Positions 1 through 7,923 are shown, counted from the first letter of the stretch. The stretch is 64,000 nt of DNA from Streptomyces rhizosphaerihabitans (GCF_025399795.1 NZ_JAODTZ010000002.1:286808-350807), one strand, 5' to 3'. Program-made: numbers and translations. Notes: generated from the letters alone by a model not told the origin.

Positions 1-153
1 TTCGACGACGAGGCCGAGCATGCGGGGCGACCGCCGTCCGACGCGCAGCATGGCGACGAGGTCCCGCACACGGCCCACCTGGTCGCCGTTCGGGTCGAAG
101 ACGGCGACGCCGGCCAGGTGCGAGACGAAGATCCGGGGGGCGGCTGCGGCCAT
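1..153 (-). CDS. MgtE N-terminal/PRC-barrel magnesium transporter-like protein (N-terminal 51 residues only)
   Basis: The gene runs off the left edge, so only residues 1-51 are present. The start is an ATG whose complement is at 151-153, with a strong ribosome site (AAGGAGG) seven bases upstream. The visible part (FVSHLAGVAVFDPNGDQVG, then RVRDLVAMLRVGRRSP) looks like the PRC-barrel-like start of the streptomycete family that continues into an MgtE_N domain and CBS domains. Such proteins are annotated as magnesium transporter-like. CorA lies less than 3 kb away, which fits a divalent-cation neighbourhood. The MgtE domain itself is not in the window, so the family call rests on the N-terminus only. 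Confidence 0.6.
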   Translation of the reverse strand, partial: MAAAAPRIFVSHLAGVAVFDPNGDQVGRVRDLVAMLRVGRRSPRMLGLVVE

Positions 154-340
154 GCCAGCGCCTCCTTCGCTTCGAAGCGTCATGTCCCGGTCTGTCCGCT
201 CGGGTGGGCTTCAGGCTAGCCCGTCCCGGTCGGATACGCCCTGGTGGGCGGTCCGGACGGACTGCCTCCGACGGGTGGCCGCCGCACCGGTACGCTGCCG
301 TACGCCGTTTGAGGACCGCGCACGAGAGGCAGCCCCACCT

Positions 341-1099
341 GTGACCGCAATTCCCCAGGGCCGTACCCGCAGAGCCGTGACAGTGGCCGCGATGTGCGCA
401 CTGGCCGTGACAGGGACGGGACTGACGGGGTGCGGCAGCGGGGATCCGGACGCGGGTACGAACGGGGTCGGCAAGCTGTCCGCCGCCACCATTCAGGCGA
501 GGACGAAGAAGGCGGCCGAGGCCGCGCCGACCGTGCGGCTCTCCGGGACGGTCGTCTCCAACGGGACCACGTTCACCCTCGACATGCGCCTCAAGTCCGA
601 CGGCGGTACCGGGTCGGTCACCTCGAAGGGGGCCAGTTTCCGGCTGCTGCGGGTCGGGGAGCACCTCTTCCTCAAGGCCGACAGCGAGTTCTGGGCCCAT
701 CAGGACGGCAAGAGCGGTGGCAAGTCGTCGGACACCGCGGCGGCGGACAAGCTGGAGGGCATGTACGTGAAGGTGCCGACCGGCGACCCCGCGTACAAGC
801 GCTTCAGCGGCTTCACGGACAAGGACGTCCTGCTCGACGGGCTGCTCGGTCTGCACGGCGCCCTGGCCAAGGACGGCCACCACGACCAGTCCGGTGTCCG
901 CACCATTCGCATCACCGGCGACAAGGGCTCGGGCGGCACCCTGGACGTCTCCCTGGAGGGCACCCCGTACCCGCTTCTGCTGGGGCGCGCGGGCAACGCG
1001 GGCACCCTCCGGCTGACCGAGTGGGGCAAGGACTTCCCGCTGGCGGAGCCGTCCAAGAAGGAAACGGTCGACTACGGACGGCAGCTGCCCTCGTCGTAG
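341..1099 (+). CDS. Secreted lipoprotein, LppX/LolA-like fold suspected
   Basis: A 252-residue protein. The GTG start is chosen because it puts a classical lipoprotein signal at the N-terminus: twin Arg at 10-11, a hydrophobic stretch, and lipobox LTGC with the acylated Cys at residue 31. GAGAGG lies upstream as ribosome site. The mature part has a Gly/Lys/Ser-rich character and alternating strands (TVRLSGTVVSNGTTFTLDM, then LRVGEHLFLKADSEFWA) typical of actinobacterial LppX/LprG or LolA-like lipoproteins, which bind lipids or glycolipids outside the membrane. That fold assignment is an inference from strand pattern. It is divergent from the truncated MgtE-like gene, and the 187 bases between them should hold both promoters. 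Confidence 0.75.
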   Translation: MTAIPQGRTRRAVTVAAMCALAVTGTGLTGCGSGDPDAGTNGVGKLSAATIQARTKKAAEAAPTVRLSGTVVSNGTTFTLDMRLKSDGGTGSVTSKGASFRLLRVGEHLFLKADSEFWAHQDGKSGGKSSDTAAADKLEGMYVKVPTGDPAYKRFSGFTDKDVLLDGLLGLHGALAKDGHHDQSGVRTIRITGDKGSGGTLDVSLEGTPYPLLLGRAGNAGTLRLTEWGKDFPLAEPSKKETVDYGRQLPSS

Positions 1100-1199
1100 C
1101 CCGCGCGACCCGCGACCCGCGACCCGCAGCCTTCGGCCTCCGACCCGCGGCCTGCGACCCCGCGGCCGGGCGGCGTGGTTCGCGCTGCCGCGTGGCCCG

Positions 1200-1742
1200 C
1201 TAGCCGCGCTTGCGCCGCTTCATCAGCAGACGGGGCAGGGCCGCCGGGATCGGCCGGCGGGTCGTCGCCGGGGACGGCAGCGGCCGTTCGGCGAGCGAAC
1301 CCTCGGGCAGCTCGGCAATCGCGCCCGTCGGCTCCAGGCGCAGCACCCGGCACTCGCGCGCCCAGCGCTCCGGCATGGCCTCGCCGTCGGGGGCGTTCAG
1401 CCGTTTGCCCTTGAGCTCCCCGACGGCCGCCTCCCACTCCGGGGTGTTCTCGGCGAGCTCCACGACGGTGGCGGACCAGGACACGAGCCGTCCGCCCTTG
1501 TCCTTGCTGCGTACGGTGACGACCGCGTCGCCCCCGTCGATCAGCCCCGGCAGCGGCTGCTCGCCGGGCCCGTCGCCGACCAGGCAGGCCGCGCCGTCGT
1601 GCCACACGTGCCACAGCGCCTGGGCGGGCACCTCGTGGTCCGGACCGGGGGGCGTCGGCACGCCGATGCCGCGCACCCAGATCAGCCCGGACTTCTTGGT
1701 GGCCTCCTCGACGAGGGCCTGGTCGAGCAGCTCTTGCGTCAT
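1200..1742 (-). CDS. Conserved hypothetical protein, split-barrel (pyridoxamine oxidase-like) suspected
   Basis: A 180-residue protein beginning MTQELLDQALVEEATKKSG and ending in a basic tail (LLMKRRKRG). The middle (ALWHVWHDGAACLVGDGPGEQ, then DAVVTVRSKDKGGRLVSW) reads like strands of a flavin-binding split-barrel protein in which a small molecule is held between sheets, but I see no diagnostic FMN motif. It lies 24 bases downstream of corA on the same strand, so the two may be co-transcribed. Function is not recognisable from sequence alone. Confidence 0.65.
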   Translation of the reverse strand: MTQELLDQALVEEATKKSGLIWVRGIGVPTPPGPDHEVPAQALWHVWHDGAACLVGDGPGEQPLPGLIDGGDAVVTVRSKDKGGRLVSWSATVVELAENTPEWEAAVGELKGKRLNAPDGEAMPERWARECRVLRLEPTGAIAELPEGSLAERPLPSPATTRRPIPAALPRLLMKRRKRG

Positions 1743-1766
1743 GGGGCCAAGAGTATCCAGCCCGTA

Positions 1767-2879
1767 CTACAGCCAGCCGTTGCGCTTCAGGATGCGGTGG
1801 ATCGAGAGGCAGAGCCCGACCGTGACGCCCATGACCACGGGGTAGCCGTAGCGCCAGTGCAGCTCGGGCATGTACTTGAAGTTCATGCCGTACACACCGC
1901 AGACCATCGTCGGTACGGCGACGATCGCGGCCCACGAGGTGATCTTGCGCATGTCCTCGTTCTGCGCCACGGAGGCCTGCGCGAGGTTGGCCTGGAGGAT
2001 CGAGTTGAGCAGTTCGTCGAAGCCGAGGACCTGCTCCTGCACACGGGCGAGGTGGTCGGCGACGTCGCGGAAGTACTTCTGGATGTCGGGGTCGATCAGC
2101 CGCATCGGGCGCTCGCTCAGCAGCTGCATCGGGCGCAGCAGCGGCGACACCGCCCGCTTGAACTCCATTACCTCGCGCTTGAGCTGGTAGATCTGCCCGG
2201 CGTCCGTGCCGCGCGGGGTGCCCTTGCGGCCCGGCGAGAACACCTCGGTCTCGACCTCGTCGATGTCGTCCTGCACGGCGTCCACGACCGCGATGTAGCC
2301 GTCGACGACATGGTCGGCGATCGCGTGCAGTACCGCGGAGGGGCCCTTGGCGAGCAGCTCGGGGTCGTCCTGCAGCCGGTGCCGCAGCGCGCGCAGCGAA
2401 CCCTGCCCGCCGTGCCGGACGGTGATGAAGAAGTCCCGTCCGGTGAAGCACATGACCTCGCCGGTCTCGACGATCTCGCTGGTCGCCGTCAGCCGGTCGT
2501 GCTCGACGTAGTGGATGGTCTTGAAGACGGTGAAGAGGGAGTCGTCGTAGCGCTCCAGCTTGGGGCGCTGGTGGGCCTGGACGGCGTCCTCCACGGCCAG
2601 CGGGTGCAGCCCGAACTCCCGGGCGATGACAGCGAATTCGTCCTCGGTGGGCTCGTGCAGGCCGATCCACACGAAGCCGCCGTCGCGCCGCACCTGACGC
2701 ATCGCCTCCTGCGGCGTGAGCGGCGCGCGCGTCGCGACCCGGGCACCGTCGCGGTAGACGGCGCAGTCGACCACGGCCGACGGGGTGCCGGGGTCACGGG
2801 TGGTGTCGTACGAGCCACTGTCCTTGCGCAGCGAGGGGCGGGGGCGGACCGCGGCGCGCAGGTCACGGATCATCGACAT
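1767..2879 (-). CDS. corA: CorA-family magnesium/cobalt channel
   Basis: A 370-residue protein of normal family length. The large N-terminal cytosolic domain is followed by two C-terminal membrane helices. The signature YGMNF (GMN about residues 331-333), which forms the pore entrance and selectivity filter, sits at the end of the first helix, and a short basic C-terminal tail (RILKRNGWL) follows the second. The protein is expected to form a homopentamer that passes Mg2+ or Co2+ down the electrical gradient. The start is the ATG at 2879 because AAAAGGAG lies at ideal spacing; an upstream in-frame start would add 35 residues unlike CorA. The unusually long folded upstream region is described separately. 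Confidence 0.92.
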   Translation of the reverse strand: MSMIRDLRAAVRPRPSLRKDSGSYDTTRDPGTPSAVVDCAVYRDGARVATRAPLTPQEAMRQVRRDGGFVWIGLHEPTEDEFAVIAREFGLHPLAVEDAVQAHQRPKLERYDDSLFTVFKTIHYVEHDRLTATSEIVETGEVMCFTGRDFFITVRHGGQGSLRALRHRLQDDPELLAKGPSAVLHAIADHVVDGYIAVVDAVQDDIDEVETEVFSPGRKGTPRGTDAGQIYQLKREVMEFKRAVSPLLRPMQLLSERPMRLIDPDIQKYFRDVADHLARVQEQVLGFDELLNSILQANLAQASVAQNEDMRKITSWAAIVAVPTMVCGVYGMNFKYMPELHWRYGYPVVMGVTVGLCLSIHRILKRNGWL

Positions 2880-3015
2880 GGCAGGCTCCTTTTCGCAACG
2901 GAGGCGGCCGACGACGGTTGGAACTACCCGGAATGGGGACGTCCTGACTGCGGATGTTTGGCACGTCCACAAAGCGGGGAGCACCGCACCGTCGCGGTGG
3001 CAGCTTCGCTACTGA

Positions 3016-3059
3016 TTCAGATCAGACAGATCAGGGGTTCAGATCGGACAGATCAGGCG
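3016..3059. repeat. Two tandem 22-bp GATC-rich direct repeats upstream of corA
   Basis: Copies at 3016-3037 and 3038-3059 share TTCAGATC, ACAGATCAGG and differ at two positions. Each contains two AGATC cores, giving four evenly spaced copies in 44 bases. This arrangement would suit a repeated protein-binding site, but no regulator is identified. They lie about 140-180 bases upstream of the corA start. Confidence 0.6.
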
Positions 3060-3168
3060 GAAACGAAGCGCTCTTCCGTGGTGCACCGGGCAACGCTGAC
3101 ACGTATGCACACGATTGCGGGAGGCGGCAGCCGGCAGGGCTGAAAACCCAGCGGAACCAGCTACGGAC

Positions 3169-3216
3169 TCAGCGACCGGAAGAGCGGGTGGTACTGCACG
3201 GTCGACTTCGGTCCAT
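3169..3216 (-). CDS. Candidate 15-residue leader peptide in the corA upstream region
   Basis: The ATG with complement at 3214-3216 opens a frame encoding MDRSRPCSTTRSSGR, ending with TGA at 3169. It is preceded ten bases upstream by GGAGGAGG, a near-perfect ribosome-binding site and one of the strongest in the window, which is hard to explain by chance in non-coding DNA. It lies between the hairpin array (3238-3388) and corA. A short translated leader upstream of corA is known in Salmonella (corL), but the peptide here has no recognisable similarity, so that link is only an analogy. Confidence 0.4.
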   Translation of the reverse strand: MDRSRPCSTTRSSGR

Positions 3217-3237
3217 TGCAGCCCCACCTCCTCCGGT

Positions 3238-3388
3238 CGGTCCCCCGTGAGGGACGATCCATCCCCCGAAGGGGAGTCTGTCTCCCTCCGAAGGGGAGTC
3301 AGATCAGTCTCAGTGCGTCGGAGCCCGGGAGCAACTCCCGCAGTGCCATGAGGGCCTGGTGAGGCCTTGACTCATGCACTGCTCCGAC
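3238..3388 (-). ncRNA. Candidate structured RNA: hairpin array plus three-way junction, probable corA leader element or small RNA
   Basis: Positions 3317-3388 fold into a nested junction. P1 pairs 3317-3323 with 3382-3388, P2 is a hairpin at 3326-3340, P3 pairs 3341-3346 and 3348-3352 with 3371-3375 and 3376-3381 (one bulged base), and an apical stem pairs 3353-3357 with 3362-3366. Three further short hairpins follow at about 3249-3301. Read on the minus strand, two of these carry UUCG loops, the most stable RNA tetraloop class, which favours minus-strand transcription toward corA. It does not match tRNA geometry or any riboswitch I can recall. No convincing promoter was found upstream, so it could equally be an independent RNA. 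Confidence 0.4.
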
Positions 3389-3495
3389 CAGCGGCCAAGA
3401 CTATCAGCGCACCGATACGTCAAGGCCCCGCTTTGCGCGTTGTTGACCGGGGTCCGGTGCACCCTGGCGCAATTGACGCGGCCTATGCTCGGTTC

Positions 3496-4080
3496 ATGGC
3501 TGATGTTCTTCCTCTGGTCGAGGCCCGTTTGCGCTCCGCGCTGGGCGAACCCGACGCGCGGGCCGCGGTGACCTTCCTCGGCACCGACCGCATCGAGGTG
3601 CTGCGCTTCACCGAGGGCGACATCGTCCGCTACGCCACGCTCGGCATGTCCGCCCAGCCGATGGCCGATCCCACCGCCGTGCTCGCCGATCCGGTGAAGG
3701 GCCCGCGCGCCGAGTTGGTCCTCTCGGTCCGCCCGGCCGGCACCGACACCGACAAGGTGCTCCGCCCGCTGGCCGTGCTCGCCGCCTCGCCCCAGGTCGA
3801 GGGCCTGGTCGTGGCCGCCGGCGCCTCTCTCGACGTGGGTGAACCCCTGTGGCCCGGTGCGCCGTTCACCTCCGTCCTGGTCGCGGAGTCGGGCGGTCTG
3901 GTGGAGGACCTTGAACTGGACGAGCCCGCCGATCCCGTACGTTTCCTGCCGCTGCTGCCGATGACGCCCAACGAGGCCGCCTGGAAACGCGTCCACGGCG
4001 CCGGCGCCCTTCAGGAGCGCTGGCTGAACGGCGGAACGGACCTGCGCGATCCGCTGCGCAAGTCCGTTGCCCTGGACTGA
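3496..4080 (+). CDS. Suppressor-of-fused domain protein
   Basis: A 194-residue protein matching the bacterial SUFU-domain family: an N-terminal helix (ADVLPLVEARLRSALGEPDAR), strands around TFLGTDRIEVLRFTEGD, the segment RAELVLSVRP, and the typical ending LPLLPMTPNEAAWKRVHGAGALQ, where the TxNE..W motif is characteristic. Bacterial SUFU proteins are often immunity proteins of secreted toxins or stand-alone proteins of unknown role; nothing here points to a toxin partner. The ATG lies only a few bases after a possible TATGCT -10 element, so the mRNA may be leaderless. It converges on the MFS gene, separated by a repeat array. Confidence 0.85.
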   Translation: MADVLPLVEARLRSALGEPDARAAVTFLGTDRIEVLRFTEGDIVRYATLGMSAQPMADPTAVLADPVKGPRAELVLSVRPAGTDTDKVLRPLAVLAASPQVEGLVVAAGASLDVGEPLWPGAPFTSVLVAESGGLVEDLELDEPADPVRFLPLLPMTPNEAAWKRVHGAGALQERWLNGGTDLRDPLRKSVALD

Positions 4081-4098
4081 CCGACCCGGGAACGCCGA

Positions 4099-4162
4099 AT
4101 GTGACGGCAGCCGGATGCGACGACAGTCAAATGTGACAGCAGCTCGATGTGACGGCACGTCA
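4099..4162. repeat. Four tandem 16-bp repeats between convergent genes
   Basis: Exact 16-base period: units at 4099-4114, 4115-4130, 4131-4146 and 4147-4162, each close to ATGTGACGGCAG plus four variable bases. They fill most of the 100-base gap between the convergent SUFU-domain and MFS genes. No hairpin terminator is visible in that gap, so the array may replace or mask one. Confidence 0.7.
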
Positions 4163-4180
4163 ATAATGGCTCGCAGTCGC

Positions 4181-5434
4181 TCAGTTGGCGAAGACCGTGA
4201 CGCCGTCCTCGGTGGCGTGGACCGGCTCCGGTTCCTCTGCTTCGTGGGTGAGGGCGTCACGCCGGACGAAGACCACCGCCGCGCCGAGCAGCGCGGTGAT
4301 CCCGGCGACCACGAACGGGACACGGATGTTGCTCCACTCCTCGATCTTCGGAGCGAAGTACGGCGCCGCCGCGGCCGCGAACCAGCGTACGAAGTTGTAG
4401 CCGGCGCTCGCCACGGGGCGCGGTGCGTCGGAGATCCCGAGGGCCAGCTCCGTGTAGACGGTGTTGTTCACGCCGATGAAGGCGCCGGACAGGATCGTGC
4501 AGACGACGGCGGTGGTGTGGTCGCCGTAGCCGAGGACGAGCACGTCGGCGGCGAGCAGGACCAGGGAGCCGCCCAGTACCTTCAGCGAGCCGAACCGCGC
4601 CTGCATGCGCGGCGCCACGATCACCGAGAAGACCGCGAGCAGCACGCCCCAGCAGAAGAACACCGCGCCGGACTTGTACGGCGTCATGTTCAGCACGAAG
4701 GGGGTGAAGGCCAGCACGGTGAAGAACGTGTAGTTGTAGAAGAAAGCGGAGGTCGCGGCGGAGGCGAGGCCGCCGTGGCCGAGGGCGCGCAGCGGGTCGA
4801 GCAATGAGGTCTTGCGCGCGGGCTTCGGCTGCTCCTTCAGGAACGCCGTGATGCACAGGAAGCCGATCGCCATCAGGAACGCGGTGCCGAAGAACGGGTA
4901 GCGCCAGCTCGCGTTGCCGAGCAGGGCTCCCAGCAGAGGCCCGCAGGCCATGCCGAGGCCCAGCGCGGACTCGTACAGCAGGATCGCCGCGGCGCTGCCC
5001 CCGGCCGCCGCGCCGACGATGACAGCGAGGGCGGTGGAGACGAACAGTGCGTTGCCGAGGCCCCAGCCGGCCCGGAAGCCGACGAGTTCGCCGACCGATC
5101 CCGAGGTGCCGGCGAGTCCGGCGAAGACCACGACGAGCGCGAGGCCGAGCAGCAGGGTCTTGCGGCCGCCGATCCGGCTGGAGACGAAGCCGGTCACCAG
5201 CATCGCTACGGCGGTGATCAGGAAGTACGAGGTGAAGAGCAGGGACACCTGGCCGGCCGTGGCGTCGAGTCCCTGGGCGATGGACGGCAGGATCGGATCG
5301 ACGAGCCCGATGCCCATGAACGCGACGACGGACGCCCCGGCGGTCGCCCATACGGCCCTCGGCTGGCGCAGGAGACCGCCCGCGCCGGTGTCGAACGCGT
5401 CCCCCTCCGCAGGGCCCTCGGTGCTGTTGATCAT
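4181..5434 (-). CDS. MFS transporter, drug-efflux type
   Basis: A 417-residue protein with about twelve hydrophobic segments. After a short acidic N-terminus, helix 1 (ATAGASVVAFMGIGLVDPIL) is followed by the loop motif GFVSSRIGGRKTLLLG, a variant of the family's G-X3-D-R-X-G-R-K sequence between helices 2 and 3. This points to a proton-driven drug:H+ antiporter in the cytoplasmic membrane. The ATG at 5434 is preceded by GAAGGAGC and is preferred to an in-frame start 45 bases upstream, which lies between the palindromic operator and this site. The operator suggests control by a repressor, but no regulator gene is adjacent. Confidence 0.85.
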   Translation of the reverse strand: MINSTEGPAEGDAFDTGAGGLLRQPRAVWATAGASVVAFMGIGLVDPILPSIAQGLDATAGQVSLLFTSYFLITAVAMLVTGFVSSRIGGRKTLLLGLALVVVFAGLAGTSGSVGELVGFRAGWGLGNALFVSTALAVIVGAAAGGSAAAILLYESALGLGMACGPLLGALLGNASWRYPFFGTAFLMAIGFLCITAFLKEQPKPARKTSLLDPLRALGHGGLASAATSAFFYNYTFFTVLAFTPFVLNMTPYKSGAVFFCWGVLLAVFSVIVAPRMQARFGSLKVLGGSLVLLAADVLVLGYGDHTTAVVCTILSGAFIGVNNTVYTELALGISDAPRPVASAGYNFVRWFAAAAAPYFAPKIEEWSNIRVPFVVAGITALLGAAVVFVRRDALTHEAEEPEPVHATEDGVTVFAN

Positions 5435-5485
5435 GCCCGCTCCTTCACTGTGCGCCGACTGGATCGTTGTCTTATACACACAATA

Positions 5486-5502
5486 AATTAGGTGGGCTAA
5501 TT
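5486..5502. promoter_or_regulatory. Perfect 17-bp palindrome, probable repressor operator for the MFS gene
   Basis: AATTAG-GTGGG-CTAATT: six-base arms are perfectly complementary around a five-base spacer. It sits in an AT-rich stretch (TTATACACACAATAAA just to its left) that is very unusual for this DNA and likely contains the MFS promoter. Arm and spacer size fit a MarR- or TetR-type dimer. It is 52 bases upstream of the MFS start and about 95 upstream of the divergent gene. Confidence 0.65.
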
Positions 5503-5597
5503 AATGCAAGATGCACGTAGTTTTTGGCATGACAGGCACACGCCGGACGGGTGATCGTCCTTGACGCGGCGAAGGACGGGGAGGACCGTTGGGCCCT

Positions 5598-6239
5598 ATG
5601 AGGGGCGAACCCAGTTGCCCGAAGTGTGGTGGCCGGGTCAGGGCTCCCGGCCTTTTTGCCGATTCCTGGCAGTGCGATGTGCACGGCATGGTGCATCCGC
5701 TGCAGCCCGTGATCCCGCCCAGCGTCGAGGCCCTCGGTGTGGTCGTGCACCGCGCCCGGGTGCCGGTGTGGATGCCGTGGCCGCTCCCTGTCGGCTGGCT
5801 GTTCACCGGAGCGGCGTTCGCGGGGGACGACCGTAGTGGAGGCAGGGCCACCGCCATCGCCTGCTCGGGGCCCGGACCGCTGGGCGGCATGGGCGAGCTG
5901 ATCCTGGTCGCCGAGGAACTGGGTGTCGGTCTCGGCGCGCGCTACGCGGGCATAGACGGACCCGATCCCGGCCCGTACATGAGTGTCGAGAAACCGCCTC
6001 AGGCGAAGGTCCTCGCGGCGGGCCGGCCCACCCCGCTCTGGCATGTCTCCAGCTCCCCCGACGACCGAGCCGTCTTCGCGGGCGAGGCGCGCGGGCTGTG
6101 GCTGTGGGCCGTCGTCTGGCCCGAACAGACCGGACTGCTCATGTACGACGAACTGGTCCTGACGGATCTGCGTGACGCGGGCGCGGAGGTGGACCTGCTG
6201 CCGTGCGGCGCGTTGTCGCCGCGCATCCTGGAGCCGTAG
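5598..6239 (+). CDS. Conserved streptomycete hypothetical protein (DUF6758-like) with N-terminal Cys motif
   Basis: A 213-residue protein. It begins MRGEPSCPKCGGRVRAPG, with a C-P-x-C-G-G knuckle and a further Cys and His (WQCDVHG) that together resemble a small zinc-binding site. The rest is a mixed hydrophobic domain (WLFTGAAFAGDDRSGGRATA, then GPGPLGGMGELILVAEELGVG) that I associate with a protein family restricted to Streptomyces and relatives, of unknown function. The ATG was chosen over a TTG nine bases upstream because the TTG sits too close to GGGGAGG. No enzymatic motif is visible. Confidence 0.75.
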   Translation: MRGEPSCPKCGGRVRAPGLFADSWQCDVHGMVHPLQPVIPPSVEALGVVVHRARVPVWMPWPLPVGWLFTGAAFAGDDRSGGRATAIACSGPGPLGGMGELILVAEELGVGLGARYAGIDGPDPGPYMSVEKPPQAKVLAAGRPTPLWHVSSSPDDRAVFAGEARGLWLWAVVWPEQTGLLMYDELVLTDLRDAGAEVDLLPCGALSPRILEP

Positions 6240-6540
6240 GGCGGCGCAGGGCGGGGACGGTCCCGCTCCGCTGGGCCGGAGTGCGGGCTCCGCTGGGCCG
6301 GGACGCGGGGCTCCATCGGGCCGGGGCGCAGGGCTCCGCCGGGTCTCGTCGCGGGCGCATGCCGGGTTCGCGGGGGACGGTCGACGGGTGCCGGGTTGGC
6401 GGGACGCCGGGTTCGGTGGACGTCGGCTCGGCGGGATCGGTAGGGGGTGCTCAGCCGGTACGGGTGTGACATGAGGGTCCCGGGTTCCCGTTATCCTTGA
6501 GCGTCCCCGTCCCGTTCCGTCACCGCCTGGAGTCCGCGTA
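6240..6540. other. Intergenic region of degenerate GC-rich repeats
   Basis: About 300 bases without a credible gene. It consists of loosely repeated phrases such as GCTGGGCCGG, GGGCTCC and GCCGGGTT. A promoter for the following PHP gene presumably lies near its right end, but I cannot define it. No terminator hairpin with a T-tract was found. Confidence 0.5.
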
Positions 6541-7398
6541 GTGCGCATCGACCTGCACGCCCACTCCACCGCCTCCGACGGTACGGACACCCCGGCCGAG
6601 CTGGTACGCAACGCCGCGGCCGCTGGTCTGGACGTCGTCGCGCTGACCGACCACGACAGCACCCGCGGGTACGCCGAGGCGATCGCCGCACTGCCCGAGG
6701 GGCTCGTTCTCGTCACCGGCGCCGAACTCTCCTGCCGGATCGACGGCATCGGCATGCACCTGCTGGCCTACCTCTTCGACCCCGAGGAGCCCGCACTGCT
6801 CGCCGAGCGCGAACTGGTGCGGGACGACCGGGTGCCGCGCGCCCAGGGCATGATCGCCAGGCTCCGGGAACTCGGCGTGCCGATCACCTGGGAACAGGTG
6901 GCGCGCATCGCGGGCGACGGATCGGTCGGGCGCCCGCACGTCGCCTCCGCGCTGGTCGAGCTGGGTGTCGTCGACAGCGTCTCCGACGCCTTCACCGAGC
7001 AGTGGCTCGCCGACGGGGGCCGCGCCTACGTCCCCAAGCACGAGACCGACCCCTTCGAGGCGATCAGGCTGGTCAAGGGGGCCGGGGGTGTCACCGTCTT
7101 CGCGCACCCGGCCGCCGCCAAGCGGGGCCGCACCGTGCCTGAGTCGGTGATCGCGGAGCTGGCCACCGCGGGCCTCGACGGCATCGAGGTCGACCACATG
7201 GACCACGAGCCGGCCACCCGGGCACGGCTGCGGGGTCTGGCCTCCGAGCTGGGGCTGCTGGCCACGGGCTCGTCGGACTACCACGGCAGCCGCAAGACCT
7301 GTGTGCTCGGGGAGTTCACGACCGACCCCGAGGTCTACGGGGAGATCACCCGCCGCGCCACCGGGGCGTTCCCGGTACCGGGCGCGGGCGGATCCTGA
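6541..7398 (+). CDS. PHP-domain phosphoesterase (TrpH/YciV, RNase AM-like)
   Basis: A 285-residue protein of the stand-alone PHP family. Metal-binding motifs appear in order: DLHAHST (residues 4-10), LTDHDS (about 35-40), GAELSC (about 60), VFAHPAA (about 185) and GSSDYHG near the C-terminus. These are the conserved His/Asp/Glu ligands for two or three metal ions. Relatives include E. coli RNase AM (YciV), a 5'-3' exonuclease that trims short RNAs and matures 5S rRNA ends, and 3',5'-nucleotide bisphosphate phosphatases. The GTG start gives an N-terminus (VRIDLHAHS) that exactly matches the family. Confidence 0.9.
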   Translation: MRIDLHAHSTASDGTDTPAELVRNAAAAGLDVVALTDHDSTRGYAEAIAALPEGLVLVTGAELSCRIDGIGMHLLAYLFDPEEPALLAERELVRDDRVPRAQGMIARLRELGVPITWEQVARIAGDGSVGRPHVASALVELGVVDSVSDAFTEQWLADGGRAYVPKHETDPFEAIRLVKGAGGVTVFAHPAAAKRGRTVPESVIAELATAGLDGIEVDHMDHEPATRARLRGLASELGLLATGSSDYHGSRKTCVLGEFTTDPEVYGEITRRATGAFPVPGAGGS

Positions 7399-7923
7399 AC
7401 CTCCGGACGTCCCGTACCGGACCGTTCCGTCGGGCCTGTGCCGGTGCCTCTGTCGCTTCCCGCGACTGCGCTGCGGTTGCGGCTGTGCCTGTGCGGTTGC
7501 GGGTGGGTGGGTGCCGATGGGCCGGTGTCATGAGGCCCGTAGGCGAGGCGGCCCGTACGTGAGGCTCGTACGGACCTGGTCGGTGTCGTAAGGCGCCGGC
7601 CGGCCGCCGGGTGGCGTGCACTGGGACTCGTGCCTGGTCGGCCGGATGTCCTGGTCGTCGCCGGTCCGCGGCACGCGTTCCGGGGGGCCGTGTTCCCGGC
7701 CCCGCCCGGCCGGCTGCCGGACGGACCCGCGCCCGCACGGGGCGTACGTCCGGGGCGCACGTCCCGCCCCGCGCTCGGCCGGAACCGTGTTCACCGGCCC
7801 GTTCCCAGGCACCCGGCACCGCCGGTCGTGCCGCCCTGTTCCGCCCTGCGGAACGACTGCCCGAAACGGTGGCCGGAAGATCCGCCCACCCTCTCCCACC
7901 ACCTCGCAAGGCTTCTCTCCACC
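7399..7923. other. Long intergenic region without recognisable gene
   Basis: 525 bases between the PHP and MarC genes. Open frames cross it on both strands, but their translations are Arg/Pro/Gly-rich and do not resemble proteins. No clear terminator, repeat or promoter motif stands out. Confidence 0.5.

Noticed and set aside
2930..2960. SigR-type promoter on the plus strand upstream of the SUFU-domain gene
   Set aside because: The spacer is 21 bases instead of 18, and the next plus-strand gene is over 500 bases away.
3039..3227. 62-codon GTG frame upstream of corA
   Set aside because: Its start lies inside the ribosome site that serves the ATG at 3216, and the sequence does not look like protein.
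3317..3388. A tRNA gene (72 bases closed by a seven-base stem)
   Set aside because: Arm order and loops do not fit on either strand: no anticodon loop of seven, no T-loop, and the long arm directly follows the closing stem.
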